Part shown: piece after piece, positions 5,558 to 11,939 of the stretch
Numbering within the stretch: the first letter of the stretch is position 1
Layout of the letters: every line of letters begins with the position of its first letter
Source of the DNA: Treponema sp.
GTDB lineage: Bacteria; Spirochaetota; Spirochaetia; Treponematales; Treponemataceae
Length of the DNA: 11,939 nt
NCBI GenBank assembly: GCA_016282455.1
Contig: JAEEKM010000051.1
Span: forward strand, 1-11,939
Direction of reading: 5' to 3'
Notes under the pieces: generated by a model
The model's database searches: none
What the model was told of the DNA's origin: nothing
The model's input: the letters and a program-made list of their open reading frames with translations, nothing else
Made by a program: the position numbers and the translations under genes

Positions 5558-7087
5558 ATGAATAATAAAATAAAGAAGAAGTTCATCGGAAAGCGATATA
5601 CTCTCATTCTTTTTGCTTTTATTGTTCTTGCTATTTTCATGTTTCTCCTTAACCGAAGTGAAAAATACAATGTGCAGCGCATATATGGAGAAAGCATTCA
5701 TGCAAGACGGGAGTTTCTGCATGACACTGTAGAAAATCTTGTTCTTGATATCAATTCCACAAAAGACAACAGCATTGAAATGTATAAAACCATGCTGGAT
5801 TCTGATTTTCCCATCGTTAAAAAAAATATAGGTCAGCGTGGTCTTTCTTACCTGAGGGAATATGTGGGCACTCATAATATGGGTAATTCAATTACCATGC
5901 ACTGCGGTTATATTGCCTATAATTCCCGTGACTATGATGTGATTGAAGATACATTAAGTCTGCTTCCCTTTAACTGGGAGGGGGATGAAAGTGTTTTTGA
6001 TCAGGCTTTTGTTGCTTACAAAAAAGTAGAGTTTTCCGGAACCACTTATGTTTACGGTTATCTGCGGGTGGGAATGGAAGAATCTCTGGAACGTATTTTC
6101 CGCGGTAAGATTCATGGAATGAAATTTTCTTCTCCGGAAACAAATCTTGTCATCAGAAAAATTTTAAACTACTCTGGCGGATCCAATTATGCAGCCTGTC
6201 TGGTAAACAGGAATGAAGCCTCCAAAGAAGGAAGCTACTATTCTACAGAAAGTGAAAATGAAAGTTTCAGACCCTTTGCCGATGAGCTTGAAAGACTTGC
6301 ACATAGCGGAAGGTCTTATCTTATTCAGAGAATACCGGGAAATGACAGGGAACAGCTTGTGGGATTTTCCATGCTGGAAAAAAGTCTCAACTGGGTCATT
6401 ACCATGGTTACGGTTTCTGAACTTATAGACGAAATTACCCCTGTGATGATAGGTGAAGAAAAAGTTGAAATCAGTTCACTGGCAGTAGTTCCTGTGGGAA
6501 TTGTGCTCATGCTGCTTTTAATTCTTGCACTCTTTTACTGTATTATCGCAGATCAGAAGCGCTATAACCGCAATCAGCGTAAGCTTAAGGAACAGGTTGA
6601 TTTTGATGCCCTCACAAAAGCAAACAGCCGTCAGTTTGGTAAAGAAGATCTGGCATTTGCCTGGAGGCGTTTTCTTACAAACCCTAAAAATGCTCCTGCC
6701 ATAATGTTTATGGACCTGGACAAGTTCAAGCACATAAATGACTTTTATGGTCACGAAGCAGGAGACCTTGTTCTTCAGGGTGTGGTAAAAAAAATCTACG
6801 ATACAATCCGTCATTCTGATGTCCTTATCCGCTGGGGTGGAGATGAGTTTCTTGGAATTTTCAATGGGCTTGAAAAAGCAGACGTTGCCCGTTTTGCAAA
6901 AAAACTGCTTGAAGCAATTGAAAACTTAAAAATAGAGTATCAGGGAAAAGTTTTACAGGTAACAGCTTCTCTGGGCTTTTCATTTTTTCTTGAAAGCGAC
7001 AATGATGAAGAAGATGTGGTAAAGCGGGCAGACAACGGACTTTATGAATGTAAGGGTGCTGGCGGAAACACCTTCTTTATTGTGTAA
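5558..7087 (+). CDS. transmembrane diguanylate cyclase (GGDEF) with periplasmic sensor region
   Basis: This 509-residue protein has the layout of a membrane receptor cyclase. A first membrane segment (about 14-31) and a second (about 306-330) enclose a sensor region of roughly 270 residues outside the cytoplasm. That region looks Cache-like (the LVGFSMLEKSLNWVITMVT stretch, 267-285), but I cannot assign its ligand. The cytoplasmic C-terminus (about 345-509) is a GGDEF domain with DALTKANSR, metal-binding MDLDKF (D386), the FYGHEAGD helix, the intact GGDEF signature (427-431) and the SLGFS strand. An RHSD inhibitory site (418-421) sits five residues before the signature, so product inhibition by c-di-GMP is expected. 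It should make c-di-GMP from two GTP. No EAL or HD-GYP partner is nearby. It has its own promoter and is probably separate from the barstar-ABC unit. Confidence 0.92.
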   Translation: MNNKIKKKFIGKRYTLILFAFIVLAIFMFLLNRSEKYNVQRIYGESIHARREFLHDTVENLVLDINSTKDNSIEMYKTMLDSDFPIVKKNIGQRGLSYLREYVGTHNMGNSITMHCGYIAYNSRDYDVIEDTLSLLPFNWEGDESVFDQAFVAYKKVEFSGTTYVYGYLRVGMEESLERIFRGKIHGMKFSSPETNLVIRKILNYSGGSNYAACLVNRNEASKEGSYYSTESENESFRPFADELERLAHSGRSYLIQRIPGNDREQLVGFSMLEKSLNWVITMVTVSELIDEITPVMIGEEKVEISSLAVVPVGIVLMLLLILALFYCIIADQKRYNRNQRKLKEQVDFDALTKANSRQFGKEDLAFAWRRFLTNPKNAPAIMFMDLDKFKHINDFYGHEAGDLVLQGVVKKIYDTIRHSDVLIRWGGDEFLGIFNGLEKADVARFAKKLLEAIENLKIEYQGKVLQVTASLGFSFFLESDNDEEDVVKRADNGLYECKGAGGNTFFIV

Positions 7088-7131
7088 ATAATCTTCAACA
7101 AAACTTCTGATTTTTCCCGTTTTTCTCCCCA

Positions 7132-7160
7132 TAGCAATTCTTTTTGCAATCCGCTAAAAT
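7132..7160 (+). promoter_or_regulatory. promoter of the pyrE-argC-iorA operon (probably leaderless)
   Basis: TAAAAT (7155-7160, 5/6 to the -10 consensus) ends 6 nt before the pyrE ATG at 7167. A weak -35 candidate, TAGCAA, lies at 7132-7137 with a 17-bp spacer. No Shine-Dalgarno and no attenuator hairpin are seen in the 79-bp gap after the GGDEF gene. Confidence 0.45.
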
Positions 7161-7166
7161 GTAGCC

Positions 7167-7853
7167 ATGGAACAGTACAAGAAAGAATTTATTGATTTTA
7201 TGGTTGAGTGCAAGGTACTCAAGTTCGGATCTTTCACTTTAAAAAGCGGACGTCATTCTCCATTTTTCATGAACGCAGGGGCTTATGTTACGGGAAGCCA
7301 GCTTATGCGTCTGGGTGAGTACTATGCTCAGGCAATTCATGCAAACTTTGGTGATGATTTTGATGTGCTCTTTGGTCCGGCCTACAAGGGTATTCCACTT
7401 TCTGTTGCAACAACAATCGCTTATTCTAAGCTTTATGGAAAGGAAATAAGATACTGTTCAAACCGCAAGGAAGCAAAAGATCACGGTGCAGACAAGGGCC
7501 TTCTTCTTGGAAGTGATTTAAAAGACGGAGACAGGGTTGTAATTATTGAAGACGTTACCACAAGCGGTAAATCTATTGATGAAACATATCCTATTGTGGC
7601 AGAAGCTGCAAAGGTAAAAGTTATTGGTGAAATTGTAAGTCTTAACCGCGAAGAAAGGGCTCCTGATTTGGGTGCAGACGGTAAACCCCAGAGTGCTCTT
7701 GAAAGAATCACGGAAAAATACGGTTTCCCTGCCTGTGCAATTGTGAGCATGAGTGAAGTGGTTGAACAGCTTTACAAAAAAGGTTCAGAAGGCGTTATAA
7801 CCGACGAGATTAAGGCAGAAATTGACGCGTATTATAAAGAATGGGGCGTGTGA
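7167..7853 (+). CDS. pyrE: orotate phosphoribosyltransferase
   Basis: This 228-residue enzyme joins orotate and PRPP to give orotidine 5'-phosphate and pyrophosphate, the fifth step of UMP synthesis, in the cytoplasm. Evidence is the N-terminal LKFGSFTLKSGRHSPFFMN segment (19-36), FGPAYKGIPL (69-78), the flexible catalytic loop YCSNRKEAKDHG (R100, K101, K104, H106) and the PRPP-binding motif VVIIEDVTTSGKSI (124-137). It is slightly longer than the E. coli enzyme (213 residues), mainly through a loop around the LGADGKPQSALERI segment. The start is fixed by the preceding -10 box. It is the first gene of a three-gene operon, with argC 6 bp downstream. No pyrimidine-responsive leader is visible, which fits a leaderless transcript. 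Confidence 0.95.
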   Translation: MEQYKKEFIDFMVECKVLKFGSFTLKSGRHSPFFMNAGAYVTGSQLMRLGEYYAQAIHANFGDDFDVLFGPAYKGIPLSVATTIAYSKLYGKEIRYCSNRKEAKDHGADKGLLLGSDLKDGDRVVIIEDVTTSGKSIDETYPIVAEAAKVKVIGEIVSLNREERAPDLGADGKPQSALERITEKYGFPACAIVSMSEVVEQLYKKGSEGVITDEIKAEIDAYYKEWGV

Positions 7854-7859
7854 AAAATT

Positions 7860-8810
7860 ATGGAAAAGAAAACCAGAGTATTCATTGACGGCAGCGAAGG
7901 CACAACCGGACTTCGTATTCATGAGCGCTTTGCGGGGCGGGATGATATTGAACTTTTAAAAATTAACCCCGAGCTTAGAAAGGATACGGAAGAAAGAAGC
8001 AGACTCATAAATCAGTCTGACGTAACATTTCTCTGTCTTCCTGATGCGGCTGCAAGAGAAGCAGTGTCTCTGGTAAAAAATCCAGACGTTTGCATAATTG
8101 ATACTTCTACTGCCCACAGAACAGAAAACGGATGGGCTTATGGTTTTCCTGAACTTTCTGCAGACCACAGGAAGGCAATTAAAAATGGAAAACGTATTGC
8201 AGTTCCAGGCTGCTATGCTTCTGGTTTTATTTCCCTTGCATACCCTCTGGTAAAAAAAGGTCTTCTTGCAGCAGATTATCCTTTTGTAATAAACGCTGTT
8301 TCCGGCTACAGTGGCGGAGGAAAAAAACTTATTGCCGCTTACGAAGAAGAAGGAAGGGATAAAAAATTTGACTCTGCCCGTATGTATGGCTGGGCTCAGA
8401 ACCACAAACACTTAAAGGAAATGAAAGCAATTCCAGGTCTTGAAGCAGAACCAGTTTTTCTTCCAATGACAACAAACTATCACAGTGGAATGGTAGTACA
8501 GCTTCCTCTTTTTGCAAAACTGATGAAAGTGAAAAAAACTCCTCAGGAAGTAAGAGACTTTTTTGCTGACTATTACCGGGATGAAAAATTCATTAAGGTG
8601 ATGGACTTTGGTTTTGAAGCAGAAGAAGGTGCTGTCTTCTCCGATGCCTGTGCCGGCTGGGACGGAATGCAGATTTTTGTTACAGGAAACGAAGAGCGCC
8701 TTGTTGTCTCTTCCCGCTTTGATAATCTTGGAAAAGGTGCCAGTGGTGCGGCAGTTCAATGCCTGAATATTTTACTGGGCTGTGATGAAGCTAAGGGGCT
8801 GGTGCTGTAA
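7860..8810 (+). CDS. argC: N-acetyl-gamma-glutamyl-phosphate reductase, type 2
   Basis: This 316-residue cytoplasmic enzyme reduces N-acetyl-glutamyl phosphate to the semialdehyde with NADPH, the third step of arginine and ornithine synthesis. An N-terminal Rossmann nucleotide-binding segment has GSEGTTGLRI (11-20). The active-site cysteine is C118 in VPGCYASGF, and a conserved histidine is H208 in LPMTTNYHSGM. Length and sequence fit the shorter type 2 ArgC (about 310 residues) rather than the roughly 340-residue type 1. No other arginine gene is in the window. It starts 6 bp after the pyrE stop, with only a weak GGGG-like ribosome binding site, and its stop overlaps the iorA start by 1 base (TAATG), so translation is probably coupled through the operon. 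Confidence 0.93.
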   Translation: MEKKTRVFIDGSEGTTGLRIHERFAGRDDIELLKINPELRKDTEERSRLINQSDVTFLCLPDAAAREAVSLVKNPDVCIIDTSTAHRTENGWAYGFPELSADHRKAIKNGKRIAVPGCYASGFISLAYPLVKKGLLAADYPFVINAVSGYSGGGKKLIAAYEEEGRDKKFDSARMYGWAQNHKHLKEMKAIPGLEAEPVFLPMTTNYHSGMVVQLPLFAKLMKVKKTPQEVRDFFADYYRDEKFIKVMDFGFEAEEGAVFSDACAGWDGMQIFVTGNEERLVVSSRFDNLGKGASGAAVQCLNILLGCDEAKGLVL

Positions 8811-10690
8811 TGTCTTATGAAATGGTGATGGGAAACCATGCGATTGCTCTTGGTGCAATGGCGGCCGGTGTAAATCTTGTTGCAGGTTATCCGGGAACTC
8901 CTTCTTCGGAAATTATTGAGACTGTTGCAAAATACCGTGAAAAAACCGGTGTGTATGTGGAATGGTCTGTGAATGAAAAAGCAGCGGCAGAAGTTGCGGC
9001 GGGTGCTTCCTATTCAGGTTCCAGAAGCCTTATCACCATGAAGCAGGTTGGACTTAATGTTGCAAGCGATCCCGTTATGTGCCTTTCATATGTGGGTGTT
9101 AAAGGCGGCATGGTAATAGTTAGTGCAGATGATCCGGGTCCAATTTCCAGTCAGACAGAACAGGACACAAGACAGTTTGGTCTTTATTCAAAAATACCAG
9201 TGCTTGATCCTTCTACTCCGGCAGAAGCATACCGTATGGTACAGGAAGCCTTTGAACTTTCTGAAAAATATGGAACTCCGGTTATACTGCGCCCTACAAC
9301 AAGAGTTTGTCACGCTTACGAGAGTATGGAAATAGCAGAACTCCCTCCACAAAGGGAACGCGGAGTTTTCCAGAAGGACTCTAACCGCTGGGTAATTTTT
9401 CCACGCCTGTCTTTTGCCAATCACAAAAAAATCGTTCAGAGAAACGAAGAACTTCTTCCGGAAGAATTTTCAAAAAGCAGCATGAATGCCCTGGAATGTG
9501 GGGACACAAAAGAAAAAGTTTCCTGTTCCATGCTGGGAATTGCTACAGGCGGAATAAGTTACACTTATGTAAAAGAAGCCCTTAAATCACTTGGGGAAGA
9601 GTATCCTGAAAATCAGTTAATAAAAAATATGACTGTGTTCAAAGTGGGAACTCCCTATCCTTTTCCCGCTCCTCTTGCAAAGGAATTACTTTCATCCTGT
9701 GAACGGGTGCTTTGTGTAGAAGAACTGGATCCTGTAATTGAAAGGGAACTGCTTCTTGTTTTGGGTAAGTGTCAGTGCGGAAGTGAAGTGTGCGGAAAAC
9801 TTACCGGCGACATGCCCTGTGCAGGAGAGAATACAATTGCGATTGTAAAAAATGCGATTGCTTCGTTTGTAGGTTTGGAAAAAAATCTTTCTGATGAAGA
9901 AAATGAAATTTCAGTACAGGCCGACTATCCTGATCTGCCGGTTCGTCCTCCTGTTTTATGTGCAGGCTGTCCTCACAGAGGTTCCTTTTATGCAGTAAAG
10001 CAGGCTATGAAAGGTAAGAAGACCGTTTACTGCGGAGACATTGGATGTTACACGCTTGGTAATGCAAAACCGCTTGAAATGTGCGACACCTGTCTCTGTA
10101 TGGGTGCTGATGTTACAATGGCTCAGGGCTTTTACCATAATGCACCTGACACTTATTGTTTTTCATTTATTGGTGACTCAACTTTCTTTGCATCTGGAAT
10201 TACTGGTGTGGTAAATGCAGTTTACAATCAGGCAAAACTTACCCTTTGTGTTTTGGATAATTCTACAACTGCAATGACAGGACATCAGCCTCATCCTGGA
10301 ACTGGAAGAACCATGATGGGTGACATCACGGAAAAAATCAGCATACCTAAAATTCTTGAGGCAATAGGTGTTAAGCCTGTAATTGAAGTTGACCCCTTTA
10401 ACCTGAAGGATGCTGTTGACGCAGTTAAAAGTGCAAGTGAAAGCCAGGGAGTGAGTGCTATAATATTTAAGTCTCCCTGCATCTCCATTGCAAAACAGGT
10501 GGGCTATACTTTTCCAAATCCCAAAAGTGTAGAAAGGGAAAAATGCATTGGCTGTAAAAAGTGCATAAATGAACTTGGCTGCCCTGCAATATCCCTTGAT
10601 GCAAGTGATAAAAAGCCGGTGATAGAAACCTCTCTTTGCACGGGCTGTTCTCTTTGCAGTCAGGTTTGTCCTGTAAAGGCAATAGGCTGA
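8810..10690 (+). CDS. iorA: indolepyruvate:ferredoxin oxidoreductase, alpha subunit
   Basis: This 626-residue protein is the thiamine-diphosphate subunit of indolepyruvate ferredoxin oxidoreductase. The enzyme oxidatively decarboxylates aryl 2-oxoacids (from Trp, Phe, Tyr) to acyl-CoA and reduces ferredoxin, or works in reverse for aromatic amino acid synthesis in some anaerobes. The N-terminal domain has GYPGTPSSEI and VEWSVNEKAAAEVAAGASY. The middle has LCAGCPHRGSFYA, and the TPP-binding fold runs from GDS (455-457) to DN (N484). The C-terminus carries two [4Fe-4S] motifs: C579, C582, C585, C591, then C610, C613, C616, C620. Length is normal for IorA. The iorB beta-subunit gene, often adjacent, is absent: the next gene is convergent and unrelated. 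ATG overlaps the argC stop; AAGGGG lies about 11 nt upstream. Confidence 0.94.
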   Translation: MSYEMVMGNHAIALGAMAAGVNLVAGYPGTPSSEIIETVAKYREKTGVYVEWSVNEKAAAEVAAGASYSGSRSLITMKQVGLNVASDPVMCLSYVGVKGGMVIVSADDPGPISSQTEQDTRQFGLYSKIPVLDPSTPAEAYRMVQEAFELSEKYGTPVILRPTTRVCHAYESMEIAELPPQRERGVFQKDSNRWVIFPRLSFANHKKIVQRNEELLPEEFSKSSMNALECGDTKEKVSCSMLGIATGGISYTYVKEALKSLGEEYPENQLIKNMTVFKVGTPYPFPAPLAKELLSSCERVLCVEELDPVIERELLLVLGKCQCGSEVCGKLTGDMPCAGENTIAIVKNAIASFVGLEKNLSDEENEISVQADYPDLPVRPPVLCAGCPHRGSFYAVKQAMKGKKTVYCGDIGCYTLGNAKPLEMCDTCLCMGADVTMAQGFYHNAPDTYCFSFIGDSTFFASGITGVVNAVYNQAKLTLCVLDNSTTAMTGHQPHPGTGRTMMGDITEKISIPKILEAIGVKPVIEVDPFNLKDAVDAVKSASESQGVSAIIFKSPCISIAKQVGYTFPNPKSVEREKCIGCKKCINELGCPAISLDASDKKPVIETSLCTGCSLCSQVCPVKAIG

Positions 10691-10716
10691 ATCAGATTTA
10701 CTAAAGAATCAGATTT
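10689..10716. repeat. 11-bp direct repeat at two convergent stop codons
   Basis: GAATCAGATTT occurs exactly at 10689-10699 and 10706-10716. The first copy overlaps the iorA TGA and the second contains the complement of the NUDIX TGA. The 18-bp gap between these convergent genes has no hairpin terminator. Confidence 0.7.
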
Positions 10717-11194
10717 CTTTTCCGTCAAGCACAGCTTTTTTTAATTCTCCGTTTTTGTAGCAGAGTTTTAATGAAAAGAAAGGCTGTGTTTTGTCGGCAA
10801 GAAGACGGAGAAAAATTTTATCTCCTTCCCAGAGGGTTAAGTTTTCTATCTGCGATTTTTTTACCCATTCAAGATTCCCCTCATTGCATTGAATCATGCT
10901 GCCTGAAAAATCGCTGCTGGTGTAGAGGTGCATGTATTCTGCTTCGTGGTCATCAGAATTAAAAGTAACAATTCCACGGAAGGAAAAGGAATTTAATGTA
11001 AGGCCTGTTTCTTCTTTTACCTCCCTTAACAGACAGTCTTCGGGGCTTTCTTGAAATTCAAAGTGTCCGCCTACACCAATCCATTTGTCGTGATTTTCAT
11101 CATTTTTCTTTGTGACTCTGTGCAGCATGAGGTAACTTTCATCTTTTTCCAGATAGCAGAGAGTGGTGAGTCTTGGTTTTGAAAAGTCTGTCAT
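10709..11194 (-). CDS. NUDIX hydrolase, MutT/MutX-like (possible 8-oxo-dGTP diphosphatase)
   Basis: This 161-residue protein carries a perfect NUDIX box at about residues 43-65: G, five residues, E, seven residues, then REVKEETGL. This is the Mg2+-binding pyrophosphohydrolase signature. The lead-in TTLCYLEKDESYLMLHR and the KWIGVGGHFE segment resemble the MutX/MTH1-like branch that sanitises oxidised dGTP. Substrate assignment is inferred, because this branch is variable. It is convergent with iorA (18 bp between stops) and divergent from the PrsW-like gene. A -10 box lies 6 nt before the ATG and there is no Shine-Dalgarno, so the mRNA is predicted to be leaderless. Confidence 0.9.
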   Translation of the reverse strand: MTDFSKPRLTTLCYLEKDESYLMLHRVTKKNDENHDKWIGVGGHFEFQESPEDCLLREVKEETGLTLNSFSFRGIVTFNSDDHEAEYMHLYTSSDFSGSMIQCNEGNLEWVKKSQIENLTLWEGDKIFLRLLADKTQPFFSLKLCYKNGELKKAVLDGKEI

Positions 11195-11200
11195 GCAGTC

Positions 11201-11229
11201 AGTATAGGTTACCTTGGGAAACTTGTCTA
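11201..11229 (-). promoter_or_regulatory. promoter of the NUDIX gene (probably leaderless)
   Basis: On the minus strand TAGACA (11224-11229, 5/6) is separated by 17 bp from TATACT (11201-11206, 5/6), which ends 6 nt before the ATG. Its -35 box overlaps, on the opposite strand, the -35 box of the PrsW-like gene. Confidence 0.65.
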
Positions 11230-11251
11230 TAAGAAGTCAATGTGGTATATT
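11223..11251 (+). promoter_or_regulatory. promoter of the PrsW-like gene
   Basis: TTGTCT (11223-11228) is separated by 17 bp from TATATT (11246-11251, 5/6). It is the same -35 hexamer as at the OFA promoter. The leader holds GGGGAGAGGA (11256-11265), a strong Shine-Dalgarno 7 nt before the ATG at 11273. Confidence 0.65.
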
Positions 11252-11272
11252 TTGAGGGGAGAGGATTTTTTG

Positions 11273-11905
11273 ATGAATGTTGTTGCAGTGATTGTTCTTT
11301 GCATGATTCCGCTTGTGGCGGCTTTTCTTTGCACGGCACTTCTTATGAAAAGTTTTAAGGTGATGCATGGACTTTTGGCCTGCCTGCTTGGGGCCCTTGT
11401 GGTTATTCCTGTTTCACTCATTCAGTTTTTTTTAGGACGCACTGAGTATTTTACGTCCGGAACGCTGATTTCCCTGCTTTTGCAGACGGTTCTGCTCAAC
11501 GGAATTATTGAAGAAGTTTTTAAAATGTCTGTGCTTTTTCTTATTCCTGCAAAGAATGTTCAGTTAAAAGAGTTCCTTGCTTATTCGGCGCTTTCTGCCC
11601 TTACACTTGCCTGTGTGGAAACTTTGATTTACCTTGTGGGCGGAAGTCACGCATTTGAGCTCAGGCTTTTGACTGCAGTGGTCATTCATGTATGCTGCGG
11701 TTTTTTGTGCGGACTTTTTGTTTATACCGTAAGGCACGCTTCTACAAAATTTGCGCCTTTTGTATTTGCCATGCTGCTTCATGGAATTTACGATTATTTT
11801 GCCATGTTCCCTCTGAAAAGCCCATTCTTTTATTTTTCAATCGCGGTAATTCTTGTGGCAATAGTGGAATGCCGGGTGCGTTATCGTTCTGTAACAAGCG
11901 CTTGA
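11273..11905 (+). CDS. PrsW-like intramembrane protease family protein
   Basis: This polytopic membrane protein has about 210 residues and 6-7 hydrophobic segments. It shows the PrsW/CPBP-type motifs: IIEEVFK (E80, E81, K84), a second-helix glutamate in CVETLIYL (E116), VIHVCCGFLCGL (H139) and LLHGIYDYF (H170, D174). These polar residues in membrane helices match the proposed active site of glutamic intramembrane proteases such as Bacillus PrsW, which cuts an anti-sigma factor. The target here is unknown and no sigma/anti-sigma pair is in the window. A longer reading from an ATG at 11240 is possible, but that ATG precedes the -10 box. The start at 11273 has a strong Shine-Dalgarno, so I chose it. 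The stop codon lies inside the -35 box of the next promoter. Confidence 0.85.
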   Translation: MNVVAVIVLCMIPLVAAFLCTALLMKSFKVMHGLLACLLGALVVIPVSLIQFFLGRTEYFTSGTLISLLLQTVLLNGIIEEVFKMSVLFLIPAKNVQLKEFLAYSALSALTLACVETLIYLVGGSHAFELRLLTAVVIHVCCGFLCGLFVYTVRHASTKFAPFVFAMLLHGIYDYFAMFPLKSPFFYFSIAVILVAIVECRVRYRSVTSA

Positions 11906-11930
11906 CACTTTTTTATTTTTTGTGTAGTAT
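11902..11930 (+). promoter_or_regulatory. promoter reading out of the window
   Basis: A perfect TTGACA (11902-11907) is followed after 17 bp by TAGTAT (11925-11930, 5/6). The TGA stop of the PrsW-like gene (11903-11905) is inside the -35 box. The ATG at 11933 is too close to be transcribed from this promoter, so its gene probably starts beyond the right edge. Confidence 0.7.
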
Positions 11931-11939
11931 ACATGAACA

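Noticed and set aside
7088..7166. Pyrimidine-responsive attenuator or PyrR-binding leader before pyrE
   Set aside because: No hairpin pair or conserved PyrR-like loop is seen, and the -10 box next to the ATG leaves no room for a leader.
11240..11272. Upstream ATG that would add 11 residues to the PrsW-like protein
   Set aside because: It lies before the predicted -10 box, has no Shine-Dalgarno, and adds polar residues before the first membrane helix. The start at 11273 has a strong ribosome binding site.

Overview
The window reads as chromosomal DNA of a low-to-moderate GC anaerobic bacterium. A Treponema-like spirochaete is my best guess, with moderate confidence. That guess rests on the gene content (orphan indolepyruvate oxidoreductase alpha subunit, OFA-type transporter, short type 2 ArgC, PrsW-like protein), the AT-rich intergenic DNA with clean sigma70-type promoters, and the homopolymer tracts. 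No rRNA, tRNA, CRISPR array or transposase gene was seen.

Left part (1-3437, genes on the minus strand). A G9 tract sits near the left edge. A two-gene unit follows: a membrane-anchored PI-PLC-X phosphodiesterase and, 3 bp after it, an HD-domain hydrolase of the YfbR/HDDC2 type. A 90-bp GC-rich island separates this unit from an OFA-family MFS transporter, which has a strong promoter, a good ribosome binding site and a strand-specific intrinsic terminator.

Middle (3438-7087, plus strand). A 179-bp imperfect inverted-repeat element with 16-bp ends fills the gap before a barnase-barstar locus. The ribonuclease has an N-terminal membrane anchor. Its cognate inhibitor domain lies 1 bp downstream and is fused in frame to a complete FecE/BtuD-like ABC ATPase. 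This fusion is the most unusual coding feature here, and its linker contains an A10 run where a one-base slip would release a free, barstar-sized product. A transmembrane diguanylate cyclase with its own promoter follows.

Right part (7088-11939). pyrE, a type 2 argC and iorA form a tight plus-strand operon joining pyrimidine synthesis, arginine synthesis and 2-oxoacid:ferredoxin oxidation. A convergent NUDIX hydrolase gene follows. A divergent promoter pair with overlapping -35 boxes drives the NUDIX gene and a PrsW-like membrane protease gene. A further promoter at the right edge fires out of the window.

A recurring pattern is that four genes (PI-PLC, GGDEF, pyrE, NUDIX) have a -10 hexamer ending only 6-7 nt before the start codon. 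This predicts leaderless or nearly leaderless mRNAs. The OFA, barnase, barstar-ABC and PrsW genes instead have clear Shine-Dalgarno sequences.
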